This document shows, in pieces, positions 53,045 to 63,710 of a stretch of DNA of 64,000 bases. Made by a program: the position numbers and the translations under genes. The stretch's first letter is position 1. Every line of letters starts with the position of its first letter. The notes below the pieces were generated by a model that did no database searches, was not told where the DNA came from, and saw nothing but the letters and a program-made list of their open reading frames with translations. The stretch covers positions 78,062,520-78,126,519 of the forward strand of contig CM069432.1 of NCBI GenBank assembly GCA_035610365.1. The letters run 5' to 3'. This DNA comes from Aquatica leii. Taxonomy: Eukaryota; Arthropoda; Insecta; Coleoptera; Lampyridae.

Positions 53045-56000
53045 ATGTTGTTAAAAATCAAAGTGTTTAGTGAAAGTTAATATTGGGTTTTGTGCTGAAT
53101 TTGTTCGAAAATTGGGGACGATACAGATTTTCAATTATTTTGGTTCAACACCAAGAATTATACTTTTACTTATGCTGATGCTAACAAAAAAATACAAAAC
53201 TGGTATAATGCAAACATTATCGATAGTTTATTAAATAAATTAAGTGAATTTTCTATGAAGGGGTCAGGTTGGGCGCTAACAGAAATTATATCGCTAGCAG
53301 TAAATGTAAATAATTGTGAAGATGGATTTCACGGTTCATCATATATACCTCTGCCTTTAACAATAAAAAACAAACATGCGTGTGTTAATGTTAAGAATAA
53401 AGATCAGGCTTGCTTTGCTTGGTCAATTGTATCAGCTTTGATAACACCAACGGGGCTTCCTGCACCGTGCATCGTCTTATCCTCATTATAGTGAAGTTTT
53501 AAATATAAAAGATATTAATTTTCCAATGACTGTTCCTCAGATTAAAACATTTTTAAGAAATAATACAAATTTATCCATTAATGTATACTTATGGGAAAAT
53601 AATTCTCTTCAACCAATATATTTAGATAAATATAATGGGGAAAAAACACATCATGTTAATTTACTTATGTTTTCAACAAATGTAAAAGAAGGAGATGAAA
53701 TTATTTATCACTATTGTTGGATTAAAAATCTCTCTCGTTTGGCGCATTCTAGTTTAACTAAGAATTGCAAGAAAATTTTTGTTTGTGAACGATGTTTACA
53801 TTATTTTACTGATTCTAAAAATTTGAACTACATAAAAGTGACTGTGGAACAATAAATAATTGTAAAATTACTTTACCTAAACCAAATACTGTGTTGCAAT
53901 TTAAAAATTGGCAAAATAAACAGAAAGTTCCATTTGTTATATATAGTGATTTAGAGTGTTTACTTATAAAGGTTGATAAATCGAATAATGTGGATAAATA
54001 TCAACAACATCAACCATGCAGCATTGGATACTATCTACAGTGTTCGTTTGATGAGTCTTTATCATATTATAAAAGCTATAGAGGAATGGATTGTCCAAAA
54101 TGGTATGTAAATGAATTACATGAGCTTGGTTTTAAATTATATCCTTATTTTGTAATGATTAAACCTATGAATCATTTAACGCCGCAAGAACTTTCAAATT
54201 TTGAAACTGCAAAAATATGTCATATTTGTGAAAAAGAAATTACTTTAAATGATATCAAAGTAAAAGATCATTGTCATATAACTGGTAAATACATGGGGCC
54301 TGCTCATAATGCTTGTAATTTAAATTATAAAAAGAAGTTAGAAATACCTGTTATTTTTCATAATTTATCAGGATACGATTCTCATTTTATAATAAAAGAG
54401 TTAGCAACACAATTTTCCGGTTTTATTACATTACTACCGATAAATAAAGAACGTTACATTTCATTTACAAAACCATGATCTCATCAAAAATTAAATTTAG
54501 ATTTATCGATTCATTTCGTTTTATGAATTCATCTTTAGATAAATTATCATCGTTTTTAGAAAAACGATTTTAAAATTTTACAACGACATAATCGATTTGG
54601 AAACTTAAACGATGAACAATTAACTTTATTAACAAGAAAAGGTGTTTATCCTTATGATTATATGAATAATTGGAATGTGTTTGAAGAAAATGTATTACCA
54701 CCTAAATGTAAATTTTATACCAATTTAAAAATTCACATATTTCGGAGTCTGATTATCTACACGCAAACGCGGTTTGGAAAACGTTTAATGTAAAAACATT
54801 AGGAGAATATAGTGATATATATTTAGAAACAGATGGATTAGTACTCGGAGATGTGTGTGAAGATTTGAGATCAAATTGTATAGAAATATATTCTTTGGAT
54901 CCTGTTCAATATTATACTATCCCTGGGTTTACGTGGGATTGTATGCTAAAATTTACTAAAGTAAAATTAGAATTATTAAGCGACATTGATATGGTTTTAT
55001 TTTTTGAAAAAGGAATTCGTGGCGGGCTAAGTCAGTGTTCAACCAGATACAGCAAAGCTAATAATAAATACATGACTAAATTTAACCCTTTACAACCCTC
55101 AAAATATTTGTGTTACTGGGACGTTAATAATCTTTATGGAATGGGGATGTCACAACCCTTACCAGTTTCAAATTTTGAATGGCTGTCTGATACCGATATT
55201 AACAATTTTGATTTTTCTAGTTTATCGGATAGTAATGAGTATGGTTATGTGTTTGAAGTTGATTTAACGTATCCAGAACATTTACACAACTTACATAAGT
55301 ATTTGCCTTTTTGTCCAGAAAGCGTGACACCTCCTAATTCTAAGTATGTTAAATTGATGACAACTTTTTTTGATAAAACGATACGTAATTCATTATCGTA
55401 ACTTACAACAATGTTTACAACATGGTTTAAAACTAACTAAAATCCATCGTGTCATTAAATTTAAACAATCGCATTGGTTAAAATCATATATTGATTTAAA
55501 TACAGAATTGCGCAAACATGCTAAAAATGATTTTGAAGAAAATTTATATAAACTAATGAATAATGCAGTGTTCGGTAAAACCATGGAAAATGTTAGAAAA
55601 CATAAAATAGTAAAGTTAGTTACACATTGGGATAAACGTTACGGAGCAAAAGAATATATATGTAAGCCAAATTTTCATAGTAGAACTATCTTTAATGAAA
55701 ATCTTGTATGTATCGAAATGAATAAAACTGAAATCAAATTATTGAAACCGCTGTACGTTGGTATGTGCATTCTTGACATTTCAAAGACGTACTTATACGA
55801 TTTTCATTATAACTATATTTTACAACGATTTCAAATTGATGATTGTAAACTTTTATATACTGACACAGATAGTTTAATATATGAGTTTACGTGTGAAGAT
55901 ATTTACAAGATAATTAAAGCAGATATTCATATGTTTGACACGTCTGGTTATGTAGAAAATAATATATACAACATTCCGCGTGTTAATAGTAAAGTTTTGG

Positions 56001-56369
56001 GGTTAATGAAAGATGAAGTAAACGGAGAAATCATAACTGAATTTGTTGGTCTTAAATCAAAATTGTATTCTTTTTAAACTTGATAACAAAGATGTTGTTA
56101 AAAAGCTAAAGGTGTCACCGAAGCCACAATTAAAAACAATTTTGTTTGAAGATTACATAAACTGTTTACAAAACCGCGTTAATACTATAAAACGAATTGA
56201 AAACCATATAAAAGCCATTAAACATAATGTTTTCAGCATACATCGAGAAAAAATCGTAATTTCTTCAGACGATGAAAAACGTTATATTCTTGAGAATGGT
56301 ATAGATACGTTACCATGGGGTCATTATCAATTAAAAATTAAAAGTATTTCTTATGTTAATGTTATCTAG
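53045..56369 (+). pseudogene. polB: Protein-primed DNA polymerase B (frameshifted)
   Basis: N-terminal block NIGFCAEFVRK then FWFNTKNYTFTYADA, GSGWALTEIISLAVN and KDQACFAWSIVSAL are typical of Polinton PolB. A Cys-rich segment follows (VCERCLHYF, KICHICEKEI...DHCHITGKYMGPAHNAC). Exonuclease motifs: VIYSDLECLL (Exo I) and NLSGYDSHFIIKEL (Exo II). Polymerase motifs: YWDVNNLYGMGMSQPLP (motif A), [18 protein letters not shown] (motif B), [12 protein letters not shown] (motif C). The frame breaks at about 53110, 53440, 53850, 54478, 54560-54740, 55385 and 56065. Several lie in short A/T runs. About 1100 codons in total, normal for the family. Confidence 0.93.
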
Positions 56370-56525
56370 CTTTTAAATGGGGGAATTTTAATTAGCAATC
56401 AGTGTACGCGCAGCTGCTGATTAAACTTCCTTTTTTAAAAAGTATAAATTGACTGCACAAGTTTTAGAGAATCAATAGTACCTACGTTTTAAAACGACTA
56501 CAACAACAACAAGAAAATATAAAAA

Positions 56526-56849
56526 ATGACATCAAACAACGTTTTGGCAGAATTAAACCAATTGGGTTTGCCTATAATTACCGCCTCACAAATGTGTATT
56601 AATAAATGGTACTACATTAAAAAAGTTGAAAGCATCGCTGTCAATAACAACAACAACAAACAGAAAAGGTACATATTCCTTATCTGCAATAATGAAAAAA
56701 TATTGTTACCAAAAAATATGACGATGTTCCTTAAAAATGATACATTAAAAGAATTTCAAAAATTCTCTGAAGAAAACCAAACTGTGGTGATACGAAGAAA
56801 ACAGCTTGAAGATAGCAAACCACAACTTACGTTCACAGATTTGTGGTAA
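56526..56849 (+). CDS. Small Polinton protein, possible ssDNA-binding OB-fold
   Basis: 107 codons from ATG 56526 (MTSNNVLAELNQLGLPIITA). Residues 25-90 alternate strand-like stretches (WYYIKKVESIAV, RYIFLICNNEKILLPKNMTM) in a pattern seen in small Polinton proteins that resemble OB-fold proteins. It follows polB on the same strand and ends just before the convergent integrase. The preceding spacer has AAAGTATAAATTGAC (about 56437-56451), a plausible TATA-type promoter. Function is inferred only. Confidence 0.45.
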   Translation: MTSNNVLAELNQLGLPIITASQMCINKWYYIKKVESIAVNNNNNKQKRYIFLICNNEKILLPKNMTMFLKNDTLKEFQKFSEENQTVVIRRKQLEDSKPQLTFTDLW

Positions 56850-57030
56850 CTTCTTGTTTTTCTTTTTTATGTATTAAATTTTATAATAATAATAATCGGT
56901 GAACGTTAGTTGTGGTAACTTTTTTGTATTACATTTTAATAATAATTATAATAATAATAATAATTTTTATTTTACAAAAAAAAATATTACATTTTATATA
57001 TAAATATATTTGTTTTATATGTAAATTTAT

Positions 57031-57939
57031 TTAATAAATGTGTGTTTTATCTATCCATGATCTTTCATTTAACCCTAACCATTTTACATAGATTTTATTT
57101 CCTTTGCGGCGTAGTACTTTCTCAACTAAGTATACATCTGAATGTTTAGTTTTCTGTAATTCAAACTCATAGAATCCTCCAAGTATTGGATTACCACGAA
57201 AGTCTTCAATTAAATAAGTAACAGGATTAGTAATTTGTACCTTTTTAATTTTAAATAGCTCCGTAGACCAATTAGGCGTGTATCCTTTTGCAAAAACCCC
57301 TTTGTTTTTACTTATTCTCACAACATCATCAACTTTAAATTTTACATTTTTTCTAAATGTTTTTATAATATCAAAAGTAGGTATTTTAGTTTGAGCTGTT
57401 ACATCAATAGGTTTCATATAAATCGTGCGATGCTTGCGATTATTGTAGTCTTCAGTTATTTTCTGTATAATGTCAATCCACTTATATTTTCCTCGCAGAC
57501 TAAACATTTTATATAAATCACTTTTCAATGTTTTAATAGCTCGCTCGGCAATACTAGCTTTTTTAACACTAAAAGTTGAGTAGTGATTAATATTATATTT
57601 TTTCATTAAAATATTAAATTCTCGATTATAAAATTCAGTACCTTTGTCTGTTTGTAAATTTTTAGGAATTCTGTTGTTATTTTTCAAAATTGATTCCATA
57701 GCATTAGCAACTTCATGTTTTCCTTTAGATTTCAATGAACGAGACCACAAAAATTTTGAATAACAATCAATTACTATAAGAACATATTTATATCCTTTAT
57801 TTTCTTTTCCATATGGTAGAAATTCTCCTAAATCTGCTTGCCATAAATCATCAAATCCTTTAATGATTGTTTTTCTTCGAGGAAAATTTTTTCTTGCTGT
57901 TTTATGTAGTTCACTTACAACTTCTTGTTTAATCGACAT
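57031..57939 (-). CDS. int: Integrase with C-terminal chromodomain
   Basis: Intact 302-codon frame from ATG 57939. The retroviral-type core has WQADLGEF (Asp36), LQTDKGTEF (Asp98) and ASIAERAIKTLK (Glu132), a D-D-E triad with the normal spacing. The C-terminal domain (KVDDVVRISKNKGVFAKGY) is followed by a chromodomain-like segment at residues 268-302 (VYLVEKVLRRKGNKIYVKWL). This fits Polinton/adintovirus integrases; the chromodomain may target chromatin. It would catalyse insertion of the linear element. It is one of the few intact frames in this copy. Confidence 0.95.
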   Translation of the reverse strand: MSIKQEVVSELHKTARKNFPRRKTIIKGFDDLWQADLGEFLPYGKENKGYKYVLIVIDCYSKFLWSRSLKSKGKHEVANAMESILKNNNRIPKNLQTDKGTEFYNREFNILMKKYNINHYSTFSVKKASIAERAIKTLKSDLYKMFSLRGKYKWIDIIQKITEDYNNRKHRTIYMKPIDVTAQTKIPTFDIIKTFRKNVKFKVDDVVRISKNKGVFAKGYTPNWSTELFKIKKVQITNPVTYLIEDFRGNPILGGFYEFELQKTKHSDVYLVEKVLRRKGNKIYVKWLGLNERSWIDKTHIY

Positions 57940-57970
57940 TAATTTTTATGAAGTTTCTTTTCTAATGCGG

Positions 57971-58261
57971 TTATTGAATCATCAACATATTTTTGTTAGC
58001 AGCATCATAATCATTTTGAGGAACTGCTAGATTTTCTAATCGAAAATTAGCACAATTAAATCTAGTATTAAGATAATGGTGTAATGTAACAACGTCTTGT
58101 TGCCCCACAGGATTAAGAACGTTTGTTACACGTTTGCCATCAACATCTAATTGATTGTCATATGTTAGTTTCAAACCAAGATGATTTAAATGACACGGAT
58201 TGTACACTTGTCCGAACTTATTAACACTCATATTACTTATGATAGTTATTTTTATTTTCAC
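57971..58261 (-). CDS. Polinton conserved protein (fibre-like motif)
   Basis: 96 codons; Met at 58261 or, more likely, 58231 (MSVNKFGQVYNP). The core LDVDGKRVTNVLNPVGQQDVVTLHHYL resembles the 'I.NV..P...DAVT..Y' motif found in tail-fibre-type proteins and in a small protein common in insect Polintons. It overlaps the upstream gene by 4 bp. Role probably structural (inference). Confidence 0.5.
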   Translation of the reverse strand: MKIKITIISNMSVNKFGQVYNPCHLNHLGLKLTYDNQLDVDGKRVTNVLNPVGQQDVVTLHHYLNTRFNCANFRLENLAVPQNDYDAANKNMLMIQ

Positions 58262-59376
58262 TTACTTTTTATAGTTAAAATGTCACGTGATGGCTTTTCA
58301 ATGTAACCTTCTTCCAATAATTCTTCTATAATTGATATAATTTCATTATCGTGACCTGTATGACCAGCTACCTTTTCAGCCCATAAAATTTGTAATTTGT
58401 ATATTAGTTCATGTATATCATTCCAATACTTGTATTCAATAAATTTTGAATTTACTGTCTTAAACAAATTACCACCACGTTTCTTTTGTTGAATGGAACT
58501 ATGTTGAGAAATTGCATGAGGAGATTTTTTTAACAATGGTTTGATCACTTCTTTGTATTTTTTACTTCGTGTACCCATTAATTGTTCATTAGGATTGTTA
58601 AAACGTCGAGCTGCGTTTGTTTGTTGTAAGATGTGCCTATAGTTGTTTTCATCACTTGTCGTTATAACATCATAGTTTGGATTGTTCATTACTAATAATT
58701 CATATAACCCAGGGGTGCCTTCATATTTTACGTTATCAATGATCAAGTCCTTATCATGTAAATTTACTATAGTATTCCCATCATCCACTTATCACTTTCA
58801 ATGTTGTAACGAATTCCATAAGTATGATCAATCGCACCTTCAACATCATGAATCATTTTTTCAACGTATATTCTTGGTAATTCATGATATTGATCTAAAA
58901 AGGAAGTGCCAGCAGGTGTATCTAAAATAGTTCTCATTGAAGTTCTATCATCTATATTAACATCTTCAGTATTTACATTTTCAGTTTCAGGCTCAATAAC
59001 TCCAACTTCATAGGTATCCAAAAATAACGGAGAAATATTTTGAGATCTGCCATATTGCTTTCTACTTCGAGTTTCTTCAAGTTTGGGTGTTTCAAAAGTT
59101 AACTTTTGTAATTTATGTTTACTATGTTCATATGGGGTTGATGATATAAATTTTGTTTTTCCTTTTTTTCTTTTTTTAAAAACTCTAAATTACTGTCATT
59201 GTTTTTTGCACCAATTTTTGAAACTATTTCAGTTAGCGGTTGAATTAACGGTTGATATGTATCAGTAAACGTTTTCTCGCTAACAATTCGATTTTCTTTA
59301 ACAAATTTAGTTTTCGTCTTATAGCATTCCTAGCTTTAACTAATTTTTCTTTTACGTTAATTTCATTAGAATTCAT
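58258..59376 (-). pseudogene. Polinton conserved uncharacterised protein (frameshifted)
   Basis: Starts MNSNEINVKEKLVKARNAIR at 59376 and breaks near 59285. FTDTYQPLIQPLTEIVSKIG-like sequence follows, then another break. It resumes at 59021 (LDQYHELPRIYVEKMIHDVE, HTYGIRYNIESDKWMMG), has a break at 58790, then NVKYEGTPGLYELLVMNNPN and AGHTGHDNEIISIIEELLEE to the stop at 58258. The GTPGLYEL and AGHTGHDNEI blocks are recurrent in arthropod Polintons, but their function is unknown to me; gene position suggests a virion component. Confidence 0.65.
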
Positions 59377-59487
59377 TTTTATTTGTAATTTTTATATATA
59401 TATTTATGAAAAGTATAGCCTGTTTGAACAATTCAAACAACTGGTAAACACTGTTTGAGCTGTATTTGTAATTGTACTTTTAAACTG

Positions 59488-60174
59488 CTACAGGTGAATA
59501 AATTCATCAAATCCTCTACGATATCGACCATGACTTATATCAACATCTTTGTTGATTGTTATAAAGTTGTGAGGTTGAATCCAACAATTAGAGCATAGTT
59601 CTCGAAATTGTTGAATACTTAAATTACAGCCTATATGATCATCATATACATGTTTGAGGTTAAGCTCATCTTGTTGAAATAATATAACTAAATTTGCATT
59701 ATCTCGAATAAGTTGCTTTGGTATTTTACTATAAGTTTGACATAGATAAAAACAATCAATAGAATTATGTCTACCCATACTGAAATAGGCTTTTATATTG
59801 TCTTGTTTTTCACAAGCGATGTCGTCAAATATGAAAATTGAATTTGGTTTTGCTTTACTTGGATTCATTATATCCTCATTATTAGTAAAAGTAAAATAAG
59901 CGATTCCTTTAATAGGTTTTAACACTTGTTCCAAGAACTTATATTTGCTTTGATTTAAAGATTTCGAATATATATATACGTTTTCAAACCTTAAACCATT
60001 TATATCTGTAAGTAGATTTAACATTACGTTGGTTTTTCCACAATTTGACGGTCCGCAGATAATACATCGAATACTATTTGGTAGCAAAGCACCATGTTTA
60101 GCAATTTTATTTGATTCATTAATGTCATAATTAAGTACGGATAGTTTACACTTGTGTCGTACAAACTTCATCAT
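59488..60174 (-). CDS. DNA-packaging ATPase (A32/FtsK-HerA type)
   Basis: Intact 228 codons from ATG 60174. Walker A GPSNCGKT at residues 41-48, Walker B SIFIFDDI about residue 112, then GRHNSIDCFYLCQTYSKIPK with the conserved Gln-Thr sensor region. Length and motifs match Polinton packaging ATPases related to poxvirus A32. It would drive genome packaging into the capsid. First gene after the short spacer downstream of the capsid genes. Confidence 0.95.
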   Translation of the reverse strand: MMKFVRHKCKLSVLNYDINESNKIAKHGALLPNSIRCIICGPSNCGKTNVMLNLLTDINGLRFENVYIYSKSLNQSKYKFLEQVLKPIKGIAYFTFTNNEDIMNPSKAKPNSIFIFDDIACEKQDNIKAYFSMGRHNSIDCFYLCQTYSKIPKQLIRDNANLVILFQQDELNLKHVYDDHIGCNLSIQQFRELCSNCWIQPHNFITINKDVDISHGRYRRGFDEFIHL

Positions 60175-60258
60175 ACACTAAGTAAAAATTAAAACACGTT
60201 AACATTTATGTATCATACATACTTTTATTTACTTAAAATTATACATTAGTAAAACTAC

Positions 60259-60259
<1 letters not shown>

Positions 60260-60322
<63 letters not shown>
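60260..60322. repeat. (AAT)n microsatellite
   Basis: About 20 uninterrupted AAT units between the ATPase and the major capsid gene. Confidence 0.95.
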
Positions 60323-60325
<3 letters not shown>

Positions 60326-60337
60326 CTATAATCAAAT

Positions 60338-61573
60338 TTATAATCTTCTTACTTCTCCAGTAAGTGGATTATATTGCATAACCACATCATGTAAAATAAG
60401 ACAAAAAGCCACAGTTCCACTTTCAAAATCTTTTAATGATTCCATTTCAAGTTTAACATCTACTGTTGAGGTTTTCAAATTTTCGTTTTGTTTTGAACAA
60501 TCGATCACAAAAATTGGATATTTTTTAAATTCGGCATAATTAAACAAAGGCTCTTTAATTCCTTTATTATAGTAGTTTTGTTGAAAGTTTATGTAATTAT
60601 GATATGCCGCTATATACTTATTAGTGGTAAAATTTAAATGCATTGCCTCATAAGGGAAACTTTCCGAGTTAAGATGAAGTTTAATATTTGTTATATTAAC
60701 ATCATTAAAATCAGCCGCAATTTCACTTAAAGAGTTTTTCTTATTTTTTCTGAGACGCCACAATTATCCATCGAGGTTTTTCTAATTGTGTTGAAGTTTT
60801 CACAGACCATATATCAACTTTTGTAGCTTTTAATGCGGGTAATTCATATATTTCCCACTGTCTAAATGGGATATTAATTATAGCGTTATTGTTTAATTGA
60901 TTAAACAGTTCAATCTTTGCATTATCGCTAAGTGTAATATGTGGAACCTTCCAAGCTACTTTTGTTAACGTTATAGAACCTGTATCGGTACCTTTGTAAC
61001 AATCTAAATCGGTGCGAGATCGAACTAATATTAGTTCTTGACGCATGTTAATTATCACATGGTTATAGTCTTCCGCAAACCCAAATATATGTTTAAACGG
61101 AATACTTACACTAAACTGTTTTTCTAACGGTTTAGTACTATTTTGATATACTATTGATAGGTCTTCATTACTACTAGTCCATCCTGCACAACTCAATGCT
61201 TTACTTTCATTAGGTGTATATGAAACATATCCTTTAATAGCTGAAGTTATACCAGGCAATCTGCATATGTCAACTTTTTGTCCATTCAATTCATATCTTA
61301 TTTCTTCAAATAAAAACAAGGAAAATTGTTTGTTAAAATGATATTCTTGGCAATATCTTTATTTTCCACTTTATGTGTAAAGTTTCCTTCGATATAGATG
61401 AAACTATCGTAAGTGGATGTGATTAAATCTTGACTTTGTATTACTATTCGAATTTCATCCGAATGTCCGTAATTGCTTGATCCATATGGTAAATATGTAT
61501 GAATTTCATCTTTACTAATTGTTTCGTCGAAACGAATTTTTGAAAAATGTTTAATTGCTCCATCATTTATCAC
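60338..61573 (-). pseudogene. Major capsid protein, double jelly-roll (two frame breaks)
   Basis: Starts at ATG 61573 (MINDGAIKHFSKIRFDETIS). N-terminal jelly roll: LPYGSSNYGHSDEIRIVIQS, YIEGNFT. A break near 61305 is followed by FLFEEIRYELNGQKVDICR and GITSAIKGYVSYTPNES; IPFKHIFGFAEDYNHVIINM and RQELILVR are also present. A break near 60750 leads into the last part: LNSESFPYEAMHLNFTTNKY, FVIDCSKQNENLKTSTVDVK, FCLILHDVV. This order is that of Polinton/adintovirus hexon-like proteins. Both breaks are small overlaps of frames, consistent with single indels. Confidence 0.9.
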
Positions 61574-61586
61574 TATTTTTTTTGTT

Positions 61587-61733
61587 TTATTTCACTTTTA
61601 AACCAATCGATTCTAAAAATTTCTTTTCTGCTTGTGTGAGTCGTTGAAGTCTTCGAAAGCAACTAGAGTATGTCTCGTTAAAACGATTTTCTTTATAATT
61701 ATTTGATTTTTGAGAATCAAATTTTAAGCCCAT
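61587..61733 (-). CDS. 48-residue small Polinton protein
   Basis: ATG at 61733, TAA at 61587. Begins MGLKFDSQKSN and ends LTQAEKKFLESIGLKVK. It overlaps the 3' end of the minor capsid frame by 17 bp and precedes the major capsid gene. The closing L..FL.S.G.K motif seems to recur in the same position in other Polintons (recollection, not checked). Function unknown. Confidence 0.55.
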   Translation of the reverse strand: MGLKFDSQKSNNYKENRFNETYSSCFRRLQRLTQAEKKFLESIGLKVK

Positions 61734-62435
61734 GTTGTTTTAATTCTAAATGAACAGTAAATGGTTCGTCTCCAAAATCAATCAATTTTGCCTGTTGATT
61801 AACAAGATTAATGGTTATGTTGCTAATTGTTTCAGTGTTAACAAACAAATAAAGAGGATTTGTTGGTACATTTACTAGTGTATATCCTGGTCCAACTGAA
61901 ACTGGTATTTCATACAATATACGAGCTGGTCTGCCATCTCTGTACGACCCCGTAATAATATTACATTCAATTTGTATACTAGTAAGATTCATAAGTTCCA
62001 CATTTATATCAGATCTGTGTATCTTATGAGAACTTAATCGTTTAGGTGAAAATCCAAGGATACGACCAATACTATCCGGTTTAGAAAAATCAACGTCAAA
62101 TTCTGCTTTTAATTCAACCTGTTGCGTGCTAATATTTGCGCGTAGATATACATGTATTACTTGATTATCTAATCTTTCAGCAATTTTTCTTGCAGTACTT
62201 TGTTTAAATCCTTAATTTCATATGCACCGTGAGGTATAACTATTGTGTGAAGTTTTATCGATTGGTGAATAAAAATGAAACAGATCATTACCAAATGTCA
62301 CATTTCGTATTGAATTACAACCAAAAATCCAATTAAACCAAGTACGTAATTATACTTAGCATCTAATTCAATTGATGGATAAAACTGACAACTGAGCGAG
62401 TTTCCTCGCCCTGACAAACTAAAAGCAAATGACAT
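61717..62435 (-). pseudogene. Minor capsid (penton-like, single jelly-roll) protein, broken
   Basis: Starts at ATG 62435 (MSFAFSLSGRGNSLSCQFYP, SIELDAKYNYVLGLIGF). Breaks and stops follow through 62330-62010, with HTIVIPHGAYEIKDLNKVL recognisable. The clean last part begins at 62001: LMNLTSIQIECNIITGSYRD, VNVPTNPLYLFVNTETI, DEPFTVHLELK. Block order matches the Polinton minor capsid protein. Confidence 0.82.
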
Positions 62436-62459
62436 TACTAACCTAGCACACTTAAAGTC

Positions 62460-62830
62460 TTATTTTTTATAGAGAAATTTTAAACAAAGATGTCCACAAA
62501 TTACTGTATTGAACTCTTGCTCTCTTTCATAATTATAGAAAATTTTACACCCCAAAAGATATTGTTTAACCTCTGTAGGTGGTTGAAGGTCACCAAAACT
62601 GTCATAGTACCATACAGTTTTTCCTAGTTTTTTATAGCAAACCCAATGACTACCTGGTCCGTTTCTATCATCTAAATTAATGATTCCGGCTTCATTTATC
62701 CACGGTGTCTTAGGTGTTGTTACGCATAAAAACATCTCGAAAGTAAGGTACACTCTTAGCATAGTAGCGTAAATCAACGTCGGTTAGAGGTCTTTTGGGT
62801 AGCTTTAGGAGTTTTTTGAGTACGGCTTTA
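62460..62830 (-). pseudogene. Adenain-like cysteine protease
   Basis: Pieces: LPKRPLTDVDLRYYA (about 62820-62765), a break, VPYFRDVFMRNNTP in another frame, a break near 62710, then NEAGIINLDDRNGPGSHWVC, WYYDSFGDLQPP, NTVICGHLCLKFL to the stop at 62460. The catalytic His (GSHWV) and Cys (CGHLC) and the Asp (YYDSFG) fit the adenovirus protease/C5 family. It would process virion precursors. Two frame breaks in the N-terminal third. Confidence 0.88.
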
Positions 62831-63242
62831 AATAAATTGCATTTCCTGTTTTGTATGGTTTTAAATAAATTGCACTTCCTGCTTTGTAAGGTTTTAAATA
62901 TATACCGCTACCTTTCTTTCCCAAGGCAATTGCTTCCATTGTTTGATTATGTCGTGAGTTTTCTTCTAATTGTGATTTTGCTTCTTTTGCATCGTTAATT
63001 GCCTTTGCAATTCCTGACGCTCCGCCTGCTAAAGCCCCGGCGGCAGAAAGACCAGCAAATAATGGTATTAGAAATGGTAGAAAACCACCTTGTTTTGGTA
63101 TAGGAATAATGCGTGGTAACTTTAAATTGTTATCGCCAATGTGTTTTATTACACGATGGGCAATTGAAAGTGCACGTTTAATAGCTGTACCTAATCCACA
63201 CCCTTGTTGATTTCCACACAATTTTTTAATTTTTTTTAGCAC
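62805..63242 (-). CDS. pVI-like virion protein with C-terminal repeats
   Basis: 145 codons from ATG 63242. A basic N-terminus (MLKKIKKLCGNQQGCGLGTA) precedes the hydrophobic Gly/Ala-rich segment FLIPLFAGLSAAGALAGGAS (residues about 56-78). A helical linker with the conserved RHNQTMEAIALGKKGSG follows, then three repeats of IYLKPYK.G.A. Layout resembles adenovirus pVI/pX-like membrane-active proteins of Polintons. The stop lies 26 bp inside the protease region, so the two genes overlap or were fused before a shift. Confidence 0.75.
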   Translation of the reverse strand: MLKKIKKLCGNQQGCGLGTAIKRALSIAHRVIKHIGDNNLKLPRIIPIPKQGGFLPFLIPLFAGLSAAGALAGGASGIAKAINDAKEAKSQLEENSRHNQTMEAIALGKKGSGIYLKPYKAGSAIYLKPYKTGNAIYLKPYSKNS

Positions 63243-63245
63243 AGA

Positions 63246-63686
63246 TCATTTAAATGAATATTTTTTTTTCTTGTTTTCTGTTTTTCTTCTTTTTTTTAAT
63301 CCTTTTCCTTTACGAAAACGTTTTACATTTTTTCTAGTTCTAATACCCAATCCTAATTTTCGTTTAGTTTTCATTGCTCCAGTTACCAATAACGCGGATG
63401 TGCGTTCTCCAAAACTTGCGTCTTTTGATTTAAATCTTTCCCACGCTTTAGTTTCTAAAACCTGATCAGTCTGATGTCTCGCGCTTAATTCTTTATTATC
63501 TCTGTAAGCGATATCGTGCTCTTTACATGCAGCGTCTAAAGCGTTTATTCCACGATCGCCTCTTTCTAAACGTTTATCTAATTTAGTTCCAGGTCCACAA
63601 TATTGATAAGAAGGTAAATGAAGTTCAAACGGTAATTTATTTATTAGCGTGTTAACTACACCTTCACCTTGACACGTAATTAACAT
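63246..63686 (-). CDS. Phospholipase A2-domain virion protein
   Basis: 146 codons from ATG 63686. The Ca-binding loop YCGPGT (residues 29-34) and catalytic His57-Asp58 in ALDAACKEHDIAYRD match the PLA2 domain known from parvovirus VP1 and some adintoviruses. The C-terminus is very basic (RTRKNVKRFRKGKGLKKRRK), possibly DNA-binding or nuclear-targeting. Predicted role: breaching the endosomal membrane during entry, inferred from parvoviruses. Confidence 0.9.
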   Translation of the reverse strand: MLITCQGEGVVNTLINKLPFELHLPSYQYCGPGTKLDKRLERGDRGINALDAACKEHDIAYRDNKELSARHQTDQVLETKAWERFKSKDASFGERTSALLVTGAMKTKRKLGLGIRTRKNVKRFRKGKGLKKRRKTENKKKKYSFK

Positions 63687-63710
63687 GACTGAATGATATA
63701 AACTATAAAG

